46,469 bases of DNA, from positions 1-46,469 of IMG/VR virus record IMGVR_UViG_3300006916_000082. One strand, given 5' to 3'. The position numbers and the translations under genes are program-made. The DNA comes from a virus. Under the pieces are notes generated by a model. The model was not told the DNA's origin and did not search any database. It was given only the letters and a program-made list of their open reading frames with translations. Of the stretch, positions 7,788-15,778 are shown one piece after another (the stretch's first letter is position 1; each line of letters opens with the position of its first letter).

Positions 7788-10700
7788 ATGGCACTCTTAC
7801 CCCCTGACGTTCGTGTTCGGATCTACCAACTAGAAGAGAACGGTGGTGGAACCGACCTTCAGAAGAAAGTGTCTCCGGCTCAAGTGGAGTACACTACTGG
7901 TGGTGCGTCTAACGGTTTCTATCTTATCAGTATGTCTGATGTAACTGAGACGCTAGAGATTGATAATGGCGTTTATATGATAGACAGCGTTAGCTTGACC
8001 ATTGATGGATTAAGCGCAACGTTTTTCTCGTCCTATGATGACCCAATCAATGAGCCGTTCGTCTGTGAGATCTACGACAATAATGACCTTGAAGTAATAT
8101 TCCATGGGCCTATTGATAGGAAGTCTATCAAGTACGACGCTAGGTCCACTCAGCATACGTTCGATATCCTTTCATGGACCTATGTTCTAGAGCAGACAAC
8201 CGCTGCTTCCCGAACGGTCTACGAAACGAAGATGACAAAGGCGTATGAATCTACTGGGGCATTGTTTGCTCAGACCAAGCTGACGATACCCGGAACGTCG
8301 GATGATGGAGAAGATATGTCTGCTGGCAATATCGTTGTCGGCGACTGTGCTGTTTTCTCTTCCACCTATGGAGAGTATCGTGGGGTTATCACTGAGATCA
8401 TATCAGCAAACTCCACAACTATAGAACTTGGTATACTGGGCGAACCGAATGCAACACCGCTATTTGACTTCACCGTAACTGCTGGGAATTGCTCTTTGTA
8501 TGCTGAACCTTCATGGGATAGGCTAAAGGCAGTTGTGCTTGACGCAACATTCCGGGGCGTTTGTGAAGAACTAGAAACCGCATTCCTTGAAGACGGGCCT
8601 GAATTCTCTCGGTCTAATCAGTTTTTCAATGCGTCGATAACTTTCAGCACCGGGTCCGGACAGAAGCCCGTCCAGTTTAATTGGGCACCGGGCATATCGG
8701 ACGAACAGGGAGCTAGGGTGGTTTTCTACAACGGCTTCGAGCTAGATCCGGATGGAGTATCCGTCAACCTATACATTGATGCGACATCGGCAGAAATTGC
8801 CGACGCTATAGCGAATGGCATAGTGATCAATAGTACGACGGTTCCAACTGAAGTGAAGAAGGGGAGTAAGGTCCGAATACTTGGGAAGAACGTTTATGGA
8901 TATGCTCCGGGCGGGACGTTTGGCGTTGGTGAATCATACGAAACTGATGAAATCCTTGAAGGCATGTTCAGCCTTGCGGATCTTGGCGTGTTCCAGTACG
9001 TCTCGGATACATTCACCTATCCTACGGCGTTTGTTGACCGTCGCATGGCCCGTTGGCTTGAATGGCCACCCAATCTTATAAAGGCGCTAAGGCTATACCA
9101 AAATACGGAGCAATGCTTTCTCAAGCTAACCCCAACACTGGATGGTAGTGATCTACCTAGAATGACGGTAGAGCTTATCGACAGAAGGGACGTGAATACC
9201 GCAACCTTGGGCGCTGCAACAACCGTCACCGGTATCATTGATTATACCGAAGATGCTGCGGATCTTACGCCACGCGGGGCTTACTGCAAGCCGTTCATGA
9301 AATATAAGCAGCCACACGGATTCAAGATATACGATACCGAAGGTTTCTATTCTCCGCTACACGCTCCGACCTTATCGGAAGGCGGAAGCATTGATCCAAA
9401 GACAACGAACCCGCCGGACGCTTCGGACGTTGTGGAATTCAAGATCAATATGACTCCGGACTGGATCAACGGAGACGTGTGGGTAAGTAGCGGGAAGGGG
9501 GTTTGGAATCCCAAGAACTTAAAGCAGTGGGCAAAGTTCTATTATGATTTCTACGATAACCTTCCTAAGAAATGCTCTTTCTCGTTCGATGGAAAGATTG
9601 CCCGGTCATTGCTCGGTGAGTTCGTTGCGATCAATGAAGGCGGACTGAGCAGAACAATATTTGTGACCAAGCGGTCATACAACCCAATTTCAAGAGACAC
9701 TAGGATAGATGGGTACGTTGGGGAATTCACTCCGGCGGACGCAGACAATCCGGTGGCCATTGTTGAAGGGGAGAATCTTTATCTTGATACTGGAGCAACC
9801 GGCCTGAATGATATTTGGGCTTCGGGCATGCAGTCATATTCTCCGCTGGGACTGCCATTAACTTATGAATGGTTTCAGGACCCGGACGGGCTGAATACTT
9901 CGGTATCGACAAACCCGGTTCTAGAGCTAACGTCTCTGGCTACGGGCGCGTACACTTGGGATCTAGTTGTTACGGATTCGAATGCGAATACGGATACGGC
10001 ACGTCACATTGTTTTCATCGGAGATGATGCGGATGCTGGATCAGGCGCATATACAGAAGAAGCTCAGATCGTTTCTGGGCCAACGCTCTCCCGGAAGACG
10101 AATGGCGATGTCTACATTCTACTTTCAGGCGCAAAAGCGCTGACGCAGGATACGGCTTCGATAGACATTGAGACATCCTTGATTTCTGCAACGGGCGCAT
10201 GGTCGGCAGTTGCTGGCTCTCCGTTCAACAACCCAATTACTACGGAGCAGTTGATCTACTCTGGTCTGGCGGAAGACGCGCAGTTATGGGTGAAGATAGA
10301 ATTGCTGAACAGGGAAGATGGATCAACGTCAACCAACTCGTATGTTGTATCTACGTCTAACCCGATTGGTGGGGAAGTGGATAATCAGACGGTCGGGGTG
10401 CTGCTAGATGTAGCGGGAGATATCGCAATGGACTCCCTGACTGGAGCAAGTGCATCGTTCAAAGTTGCGACTCAGGAATACCTGCTGATTGACGATGTGA
10501 TCGGAGTACAGATTGATCTGGCTGCAACGGATGTATTCACAGTGGATAACTCTACTGCGGAATGCCTTGAGATCTCGGACACCGGAACCAAATTTACGCA
10601 GTTGACCGGGGACAGCTTCGCAGTCTACAACAATCTGACAAGTACCAACTATCTGAATATTGATGATACCGGTTTCTTCGTTGGAAACCTGACACTGCTC

Positions 10701-11012
10701 GACGAATTCCGGGTGACGCATAACGGGATGAACAAGTTCAACATCTTTGCGAACGGGATGTACCACGACATTGACAGCGGGGATATCTACAAGTGGGACA
10801 TCAACGGAGTCGAAATGGCTCGCATGGACAACTCGCAATTCCAGCTAACGATTGATCTTGATATGAACACGAACGATATCGTTTCAGTTGGCTCTATAAC
10901 CGGGTCAGGAACTATCTCCGGATTCACAGTTAATGCTGGCGGAGCTAACTTCGGTCCGGGCGCAGTTACATCTATCACAGTGGTTAATGGAATAGTTACA
11001 GCTATTTCGTAA
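7788..11012 (+). CDS. Large tail tip / central fibre protein with PKD-like domain
   Basis: 1074 residues directly after the tape measure, where distal tail, hub and fibre proteins lie. The N-terminal ~700 residues are beta-rich and resemble a tail-tip/hub platform. Residues about 650-740 (a VAIVEGENLYLDTGATG start, then PLTYEWFQDPDG and YTWDLVVTDSNANTDTA) look like a PKD/Ig-type domain. The C-terminus is made of short beta repeats and ends in a Gly/Thr-rich segment (GSITGSGTISGFTVNAGGAN) like trimeric fibre tips. Likely role: tail tip with host contact. Start ATG follows TAAATAA without a Shine-Dalgarno. Confidence 0.65.
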   Translation: MALLPPDVRVRIYQLEENGGGTDLQKKVSPAQVEYTTGGASNGFYLISMSDVTETLEIDNGVYMIDSVSLTIDGLSATFFSSYDDPINEPFVCEIYDNNDLEVIFHGPIDRKSIKYDARSTQHTFDILSWTYVLEQTTAASRTVYETKMTKAYESTGALFAQTKLTIPGTSDDGEDMSAGNIVVGDCAVFSSTYGEYRGVITEIISANSTTIELGILGEPNATPLFDFTVTAGNCSLYAEPSWDRLKAVVLDATFRGVCEELETAFLEDGPEFSRSNQFFNASITFSTGSGQKPVQFNWAPGISDEQGARVVFYNGFELDPDGVSVNLYIDATSAEIADAIANGIVINSTTVPTEVKKGSKVRILGKNVYGYAPGGTFGVGESYETDEILEGMFSLADLGVFQYVSDTFTYPTAFVDRRMARWLEWPPNLIKALRLYQNTEQCFLKLTPTLDGSDLPRMTVELIDRRDVNTATLGAATTVTGIIDYTEDAADLTPRGAYCKPFMKYKQPHGFKIYDTEGFYSPLHAPTLSEGGSIDPKTTNPPDASDVVEFKINMTPDWINGDVWVSSGKGVWNPKNLKQWAKFYYDFYDNLPKKCSFSFDGKIARSLLGEFVAINEGGLSRTIFVTKRSYNPISRDTRIDGYVGEFTPADADNPVAIVEGENLYLDTGATGLNDIWASGMQSYSPLGLPLTYEWFQDPDGLNTSVSTNPVLELTSLATGAYTWDLVVTDSNANTDTARHIVFIGDDADAGSGAYTEEAQIVSGPTLSRKTNGDVYILLSGAKALTQDTASIDIETSLISATGAWSAVAGSPFNNPITTEQLIYSGLAEDAQLWVKIELLNREDGSTSTNSYVVSTSNPIGGEVDNQTVGVLLDVAGDIAMDSLTGASASFKVATQEYLLIDDVIGVQIDLAATDVFTVDNSTAECLEISDTGTKFTQLTGDSFAVYNNLTSTNYLNIDDTGFFVGNLTLLDEFRVTHNGMNKFNIFANGMYHDIDSGDIYKWDINGVEMARMDNSQFQLTIDLDMNTNDIVSVGSITGSGTISGFTVNAGGANFGPGAVTSITVVNGIVTAIS

Positions 11013-11065
11013 CAGAATTATGAATTCGGCGTATTCTATTTAAGTTACACTCGCCACCTTTTATC

Positions 11066-11314
11066 ATGAAAAATTCATCCAATGTCATGACCCGATTCAA
11101 TGCCCTGATAGCCAATACTGTACGTGGGGAGTTATCGACATTCGGACTAGCTGCCGGTTCAAGCTACTTGGCTTGGGCAGAAGCGATCACGCCGTTTCTC
11201 GGTTTCCTTGGAGTATTACTTGGCGTGGTTGCCGGGGTATACACGATCATGATAAAGAGAAAGCAATTACAACATCTTAACAGACCAAACCGACCAGATG
11301 ATCTCGTTCTATGA
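11066..11314 (+). CDS. Small membrane protein, holin-like
   Basis: 82 residues: a polar N-terminus, one strong membrane segment (residues about 38-66, ending VLLGVVAGVYTIMI) and a basic tail KRKQLQHLNRPNRP. It opens the lysis cluster and overlaps the next membrane protein by 17 bases. One-segment or two-segment small membrane proteins before an endolysin are typical holins or antiholins. Leader CCTTTTATC before ATG resembles that at 1855. Confidence 0.55.
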   Translation: MKNSSNVMTRFNALIANTVRGELSTFGLAAGSSYLAWAEAITPFLGFLGVLLGVVAGVYTIMIKRKQLQHLNRPNRPDDLVL

Positions 11315-11600
11315 TTTAATGAAGTTCCTAGAAAGCAGAAAGTGGATTCATTCCACGACCATTTTAACCGTAATCGGAATTCTCGCATTATGGTACACCA
11401 TGACCAATTTCATCGAACTGTCAGGATTGGCATTCGGCGTTATTAAAATCCCTATTGGGCTTGCGGTCATCGGACTCGTTGACAACATAATCTTTGGAGA
11501 CCTTGATACCATTGCAGAACTACAAGAAAAGAATACTGCTTTTGCTATTGTGTATGCCAGTCTTGTTCTGCTCGTCGGACTCATTCTCGCAACAGTGTAG
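11298..11600 (+). CDS. Membrane protein, holin/antiholin candidate
   Basis: 100 residues with about three hydrophobic segments (residues 20-38, 43-63 and 82-100). It overlaps the upstream small membrane gene and, in another frame, the 5' end of the endolysin gene. Together with the preceding gene it forms a plausible holin-antiholin pair. No family-specific motif seen. Confidence 0.5.
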   Translation: MISFYDLMKFLESRKWIHSTTILTVIGILALWYTMTNFIELSGLAFGVIKIPIGLAVIGLVDNIIFGDLDTIAELQEKNTAFAIVYASLVLLVGLILATV

Positions 11601-12090
11601 TGTAGAGCCTGCCCATCTCGCTAGTGCGAAATCCTATATCGGCACTCAGGAGATCGGCAATAACGGTGGACCAGCCGTATCGAAGTTTCTGGCTTCGGTC
11701 GGCCTGTCTACCGGGAATCCATATTGCGCTGCGTTTGTATCATTCATACTGGACCAGCACCCCCAGATCAGATTTCCCCGTACCCGGTCAGCCCTTGCCA
11801 GCAAATTCATATCGAACCGATCAATGAAGGCGAGCCGGGTCTTACTGGGCCAAAAAGTCCCCAAGGGGGGTGACCTGATAATCTGGAGAAAGGGAAACAC
11901 TATTTTCGGTCACATCGGTTTCGTCCTGACATGGGACGGAGCCTGCGGGACCACCATTGAAGCCAATACATCTGATGGAGCCTACGGATCACAGTCGAAC
12001 GGAGATGGAGTCTATGTCCGGGAGCGATGCATCCAGCCCGGTAACTATTTCCGGATCGTATCATTTACCCCGGTTACGTATGCAAGCTAA
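11494..12090 (+). CDS. Endolysin, CHAP-like amidase/peptidase with signal sequence
   Basis: 198 residues from a TTG start; an internal ATG at 11554 would give 178. The domain has the CHAP/NlpC arrangement: NPYCAAFVSFIL with the catalytic Cys, a Pro/Arg-rich linker, KGGDLIIW, then the catalytic His in FGHIGFV. The N-terminus (KKRILLLLLCMPVLFC) reads as a signal or signal-anchor sequence and is encoded entirely within the overlapping membrane gene, so translation from TTG would export the enzyme. It cleaves peptidoglycan peptide or amide bonds at lysis. The start is uncertain; the domain is not. Confidence 0.75.
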   Translation: METLIPLQNYKKRILLLLLCMPVLFCSSDSFSQQCSVEPAHLASAKSYIGTQEIGNNGGPAVSKFLASVGLSTGNPYCAAFVSFILDQHPQIRFPRTRSALASKFISNRSMKASRVLLGQKVPKGGDLIIWRKGNTIFGHIGFVLTWDGACGTTIEANTSDGAYGSQSNGDGVYVRERCIQPGNYFRIVSFTPVTYAS

Positions 12091-12454
12091 AATAAGAGAG
12101 CGGTGGCCCATCCTTATTGTAGTGGCACTTGTGTTATATATCGTCTGGGGATTCCTTGACGCAGAGAAGACATCCAGTGCATACGATGCTCGGCTGGAGT
12201 TTGCTGCCCGGCAGATTGAAATGCTAGATTCAACTATTCAAGATCTACGTGTCCAGAAGGCCGAAGTGGAGCTTGCAATCTCGGCACAGGATTCCCTGAT
12301 TGCACGATTAGAATATCAGCGATGGAAACTGCGTGAGCAGGTTCGTCTGGCAGTGAACGACCTTAACCAAACCTATGAATACAATGAAACGGATTCTGCT
12401 CTTGTTGAGCTTCTGCGTTCTGCTTATTCCGAACGTCTCCGCGCAAGAAATTAG
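12080..12454 (+). CDS. Inner-membrane spanin-like protein (Rz-type)
   Basis: 124 residues with one N-terminal membrane segment (ILIVVALVLYIVWGF) and a long coiled coil (EIDs such as DSTIQDLRVQKAEVELA). This is the architecture of Rz inner-membrane spanins. The chosen ATG at 12080 overlaps the endolysin stop (ATGCAAGCTAA). Spanins link inner and outer membranes and complete lysis in Gram-negative hosts. A longer in-frame start at 11957 is a shadow of the endolysin. Confidence 0.6.
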   Translation: MQAKIRERWPILIVVALVLYIVWGFLDAEKTSSAYDARLEFAARQIEMLDSTIQDLRVQKAEVELAISAQDSLIARLEYQRWKLREQVRLAVNDLNQTYEYNETDSALVELLRSAYSERLRARN

Positions 12455-12794
12455 TCTGGCGGAAGATGGACGTTTCGTAGTTCCGCGTGGGCTGGCTGAA
12501 GACTATATAACGATGTCCCGGCTGATCCCAAAGTTCGAAGTGACGGTGGAGAAGTACAGGCTCGCTGCAATGGCCGATAGCCTACTGATATCATCCCTTA
12601 ACGGGCAGGTAGACTTGGTTAACGAACACCTTCAGATAACAATGGCGATGACCGCAGCAGAGCAGGTGAAGGCTGAAGAGTACAAAACGCTATGGCGTGA
12701 CGCTGACGCTGCTTACAAGAAGGAGAAGAGATTGAGACGGACCGTAACATACGTTGGGGTTGCTACGGCAATTCTGGTCCTGATATTCAAATAG
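12375..12794 (+). CDS. Exported protein with C-terminal membrane anchor, spanin partner candidate
   Basis: 139 residues. MNTMKRILLLLSFCVLLIP followed by NVSAQ is a clear Sec signal peptide with an A-x-A-like site, then a predicted coiled coil (residues 50-115), then a C-terminal hydrophobic anchor (VGVATAILVLIF). The gene starts inside the 3' end of the Rz-like gene in another frame, as Rz1-type genes do, but there is no lipobox. A second spanin component or an unrelated periplasmic protein is possible. Confidence 0.5.
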   Translation: MNTMKRILLLLSFCVLLIPNVSAQEISLAEDGRFVVPRGLAEDYITMSRLIPKFEVTVEKYRLAAMADSLLISSLNGQVDLVNEHLQITMAMTAAEQVKAEEYKTLWRDADAAYKKEKRLRRTVTYVGVATAILVLIFK

Positions 12795-12827
12795 CCCAAG
12801 CTGGTCACTTGGGTACAGCCGGTAAGA

Positions 12828-12846
12828 CCGGGGGCGTATCCCCCGG
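12828..12846. terminator. Hairpin between convergent late and leftward operons
   Basis: CCGGGGG-CGTAT-CCCCCGG is a perfect 7-bp GC stem in the 64-bp gap between the rightward lysis genes and the leftward 12859-13485 gene. A smaller stem, CCAAG/CTTGG, lies at 12796-12812. Neither side has a long T-run, so termination is likely but not proven. Confidence 0.55.
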
Positions 12847-12858
12847 CTCGGCTTCTGT

Positions 12859-13485
12859 TTATACTGTGACTGTGATACTGGGAACGTTCGGATAGAACTC
12901 GGCTTTATGACCTGTAGTACCGGCCACACCGTCGAACTCGTCATTGAACTTATTGTTGCCAATGTTGAACTGGTGTAGCTCAATCGTGTAGGTTCCCTTT
13001 GGTACATCTGACCACTGCAACCCGCAGATAACCCCGTCGTTCCGGATCGTCGTTTTCCGATCATCAGGCATCCATGCACCGACCTTGTTGTTAGCCGTGA
13101 AGACGGACATCTTCGATGTAATGGTCCCGAAATCCTTGGTCAATTTAGCTGGAGTATTGGGGCCACCGACAATCTTGAAGTGGAAGTTATCGAAACCCGG
13201 TACAGCACCCGGTGTGTCAGGAAGGAAGCCACCTTCGTTCCCGACTCCGAACAAGTGTACTAGAATCTTGATATAACCCTTCCCGTTCTTCGTAGCTGCT
13301 AACGGAGCAGACAATGCCACCTTGATCCCTTCTTCAGGGTCCGGGTTCGTTACAGCGTCTTCTACGGCTTTATTACCATCAGGCAGACCGAGATCAATTT
13401 GGGCAGGGTCGGCAGCAGGAAAATCTTGAGCGTACTGAGCATTTGCCTTAGCGATGTAGTTCGCATATTTTTGTAGTTCTGTCAT
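12859..13485 (-). CDS. Hypothetical beta-rich protein
   Basis: 208 residues, not recognised. The N-terminus is helical (LQKYANYIAKANAQYAQ), the rest looks all-beta with many Gly, Asn, Asp and Pro. It ends in PNVPSITVTV. It is the last gene of the leftward block, separated from the gene upstream by a strong terminator at 13568-13605, so it needs its own promoter, which I could not identify. The size and composition would suit a secreted or virion-surface protein, but there is no signal peptide. Confidence 0.6.
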   Translation of the reverse strand: MTELQKYANYIAKANAQYAQDFPAADPAQIDLGLPDGNKAVEDAVTNPDPEEGIKVALSAPLAATKNGKGYIKILVHLFGVGNEGGFLPDTPGAVPGFDNFHFKIVGGPNTPAKLTKDFGTITSKMSVFTANNKVGAWMPDDRKTTIRNDGVICGLQWSDVPKGTYTIELHQFNIGNNKFNDEFDGVAGTTGHKAEFYPNVPSITVTV

Positions 13486-13567
13486 AGGTTGTCAGGGCGT
13501 TTGGGTGAGAAAATATGTTCTACGGTCTATTTTGGGCAGCGTTGCGTGTGGCGCAAATATGGCGCAT

Positions 13568-13605
13568 AAAAAACCCCAGACCAAGCTCATTTGGTCCGGG
13601 GCTAT
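13568..13605 (-). terminator. Rho-independent terminator, leftward
   Basis: Read leftward: AGCCCCGGACCAA, loop ATGAGC, TTGGTCTGGGGT, then TTTTT. An 11-bp stem with one mismatch and a clear T-run. It ends the lipoprotein/membrane-protein operon (13651-14868). Confidence 0.9.
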
Positions 13606-13650
13606 AGGAAGTGAGAAGGAGCAACAACTCACTTATCCTTGTCGGGGGGA

Positions 13651-13893
13651 TTATCTCGTAGAGTCCGCTTCGACAGGTTTAGGTCTTATTACGTCTATCA
13701 TATCAGAATAGAGTCGATCTATACTGTATGTCTGAGTTGAAACGCAAACATTATCGGGAAGCCCGTTAATGGTCGCAACGTCTGCCATTGTAGGAACGAA
13801 TGGAGCCGGAACCAAAACTTCAGGAGCCGTATCGTTCGTGGCACACCCACCGACTAGAACTGCTATAAGCAGTATCACTTTTGCGTTTTTCAT
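13651..13893 (-). CDS. Small lipoprotein
   Basis: 80 residues. The N-terminus MKNAKVILLIAVLVGGC is a lipoprotein signal with lipobox LVGGC (Cys17), so the mature protein would be lipid-anchored. The rest has no known motif. Its ATG overlaps the stop of the upstream lipoprotein gene (TAATG), so the two are translationally coupled. Possible roles are superinfection exclusion or an outer-membrane spanin; nothing in the sequence decides. Confidence 0.7.
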   Translation of the reverse strand: MKNAKVILLIAVLVGGCATNDTAPEVLVPAPFVPTMADVATINGLPDNVCVSTQTYSIDRLYSDMIDVIRPKPVEADSTR

Positions 13894-14561
13894 TATTCAG
13901 CGGGGCAATCGTTTCCTGCACCTTGGCACGTATAGCCCGTCCAGCAGCCACCGCAGTTTTCAGGTGGACCTTCTTGGAACTTCAATCCAGTCAACCATGG
14001 AGCGTTAGGGAATGGTCGGCAGCAGCAACCGTCTGAGCATGAAGGCGCTTGTTTGCCTAGAAATGAAGCGGGATCCCGTCCATCTCTGAGTAAATTGCCA
14101 TAACCATTTTCCAAGACTCCGCGTTCGATAATGATGCTTTCCATTACGTCTACGAAAACTTCGTTGTACTCTATTGCACCGCCAACATGGTCAGCAGAAT
14201 TCAATTCGGCGTAAACTTTGCCGTTGATTTCTACTGTGACCGTTACAGCCTGTGAACGATCAATGGCGTTGATCAAGATGTAGCGCGTCAACTCATACGC
14301 GAAGACTCCTGCTTTCTCTGCTGGGCCTTGTGTCGTATACGTTGCTGAATCAGGACCGTTTGTGATTGCGACCGTGATCTGTGCGACTGAACCTTTAGCC
14401 AAGCCGAATTCTGACGCATCAAGTGGCTTTGCATCAACTAGCGTTTCGGCAGTTTCCCAAGGCTCTAAAGATGTTTCAGATTCTATACTATTGGTCTCAC
14501 TACAACCAACAAGTACGATTAGTAGAAGCGCGAGAACCGCGCCAACATGTTTCATTTTCAT
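13893..14561 (-). CDS. Cysteine-rich lipoprotein
   Basis: 222 residues from the ATG at 14561, which has AGGA 8 bases upstream; a longer frame to 14636 adds a non-signal-like basic leader. Signal MKMKHVGAVLALLLIVLVGC is a lipobox (LVGC). After a mixed alpha/beta middle part, the C-terminal ~50 residues hold ten Cys (a CSDGCCC cluster, then CGGC, then two single Cys) with many Gly and Pro, suggesting a disulfide-knotted or metal-binding exported module. Such a domain on a phage lipoprotein is unusual. No function can be assigned; blocking of secondary infection is one possibility. Confidence 0.65.
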   Translation of the reverse strand: MKMKHVGAVLALLLIVLVGCSETNSIESETSLEPWETAETLVDAKPLDASEFGLAKGSVAQITVAITNGPDSATYTTQGPAEKAGVFAYELTRYILINAIDRSQAVTVTVEINGKVYAELNSADHVGGAIEYNEVFVDVMESIIIERGVLENGYGNLLRDGRDPASFLGKQAPSCSDGCCCRPFPNAPWLTGLKFQEGPPENCGGCWTGYTCQGAGNDCPAE

Positions 14562-14643
14562 GAAGGGTTTCCTTTTTTTGTTGTGAAAACGCCACCGTCG
14601 AGTACGGTGGACTTGATTAAACAGTGCAAATATCATGCCACTG

Positions 14644-14868
14644 TTACTTAGTACGGGTTGAATCAGGGGCTGGGAATATAGCGTCGGCTTCCGCCATATA
14701 GGTCACGCACCGGTTTCGCCAAGGGTCCATCTGGACGCAATCCTTAACCTGAACGAGAGCGCTCTGCGCCTTCCTAGGTTTATTCATAAACGTTACGTAG
14801 ACGTTGTAGATGATGATTGATAGGAATATTGCCTGCGCTACTCTTAGGGCTTTCTGACCGGTTGACAT
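14644..14868 (-). CDS. Small single-span membrane protein
   Basis: 74 residues with one membrane segment near residues 9-28 (ALRVAQAIFLSIIIYNVYVTF) and a polar C-terminal part containing two Cys (KDCVQMDPWRNRCVTYMAEA). It heads the lipoprotein operon. Not recognised. Confidence 0.6.
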   Translation of the reverse strand: MSTGQKALRVAQAIFLSIIIYNVYVTFMNKPRKAQSALVQVKDCVQMDPWRNRCVTYMAEADAIFPAPDSTRTK

Positions 14869-14881
14869 GACATGTTGGGTT

Positions 14882-15286
14882 CTAGGGTGTTATTGTAACT
14901 TCCTTTTCATTAGACGATGTGGTTAGCGTACTTGTTTCGGTTGTCTCCATATGCTCCCTGAACAGACCAAGCAGTATAGGCATATAGCCAACTACGTCCA
15001 GTATTGCATCTTCGACTGTCTCCCCTTTTACGGCTAGTTCCAGTGCCTGCCCCTTCTCAATCTTCTCTATGAATGACCGGATTCGCTGCATCTTGTCCTG
15101 CACCCGGATCATTAGTCCCTTCTCCGGGGATACCCCTTCAAGCGTGGAGAGCCTGAAGTTGGCGTATGGATCGTCTGAGCCAGCCGTATAATCGTGATTT
15201 TTCTCCTGTACCTTATCGAACGTGCGACGATATAGGTCTCCTGTCAGGGCGATGTGCCCCGGCTTAGTCATTTTAACCTTTGACAT
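14882..15286 (-). CDS. Nucleotide-modification-associated (DUF1599/Nmad1-like, MazG-related) protein
   Basis: 134 residues. The pattern EKNHDY--G-DDPYANFR, then GLMIRVQDKMQRIRSF, then ETVEDAILDVVGYMPIL is that of the DUF1599 family (all-alpha NTP-pyrophosphatase relatives): a DY motif, a D-K-x-x-R-I helix and an E-D-x-x-D-x-x-x-Y helix. Family members occur in phages with altered nucleotide metabolism. It lies downstream of the DNA polymerase in the same leftward run, with short gene overlaps, which fits a role in dNTP pools. Confidence 0.65.
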   Translation of the reverse strand: MSKVKMTKPGHIALTGDLYRRTFDKVQEKNHDYTAGSDDPYANFRLSTLEGVSPEKGLMIRVQDKMQRIRSFIEKIEKGQALELAVKGETVEDAILDVVGYMPILLGLFREHMETTETSTLTTSSNEKEVTITP

Positions 15287-15536
15287 CTACTGCTACCTGT
15301 TTAATATGTGGACGAACCTTCGGTCCGTGTTTCTGTGCGAGATCAATTAACGCAGCAGCCTGCTTCTGTATGAACTTCCCGTCCGTGCCGAACATCTGCC
15401 GGAACTTTCCGGGATCCTTTCCTACGTGGTTGATAACTAGAACTGCGGTCTTTGTTACCGGGTAGTAGTTGATGTGATTGACAACCCAATCGGACTGGTC
15501 CGTATTCAGGATGCGCTGGAATCTTTTCATGTTCAT
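15273..15536 (-). CDS. Hypothetical protein
   Basis: 87 residues, basic and mixed alpha/beta (VVNHINYYPVTKTAVLVINHVG), not recognised. It overlaps the upstream gene by ATGA and the downstream gene by 14 bases, so it belongs to the polymerase operon. Confidence 0.6.
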   Translation of the reverse strand: MNMKRFQRILNTDQSDWVVNHINYYPVTKTAVLVINHVGKDPGKFRQMFGTDGKFIQKQAAALIDLAQKHGPKVRPHIKQVAVDVKG

Positions 15537-15778
15537 GATTGCAAGAACCCGTAGTCTATTGTGATGTCAGTAATGTAGAATTCTGTTACTTTGTCCAGCA
15601 GGTCTTCGTCAATCGACACAAAGCCTATTATTGGATCGTGCCTAGCGATGTACAGGCTTGGGTCTTCCCATACAAAGCCTTCTGCTTTATTGGCCCGAAC
15701 GACAAGCCACTCCGGGCTTCCAGCTTGGTTTCCGAATTCGTCTTCAAACGGGTCGAAATGTTCTATGTCAGTCATCAT
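15533..15778 (-). CDS. Hypothetical acidic protein
   Basis: 81 residues, acidic, not recognised. The start (tandem ATGATG) overlaps the polymerase stop codon, and its stop overlaps the next ATG. It is co-translated with the DNA polymerase. It contains EWLVVRANKAEGFVWEDPS, reminiscent only of generic phage small proteins. Confidence 0.6.
   Translation of the reverse strand: MMTDIEHFDPFEDEFGNQAGSPEWLVVRANKAEGFVWEDPSLYIARHDPIIGFVSIDEDLLDKVTEFYITDITIDYGFLQS

Noticed and set aside
12571-12580. GCCGATAG in the 12375-12794 gene
   Set aside because: No TAAG 15 bases upstream and it is intragenic on the late strand; not a sigma-28 site.
13924-13938. Rightward TGGCACG at 13924
   Set aside because: The -12 position reads GCCC instead of TTGC and it is in the middle of the lipoprotein coding sequence.
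12859-14868. tRNA or other structured RNA in the non-replication leftward block
   Set aside because: No cloverleaf or CCA-type end seen; the gaps contain only terminators.
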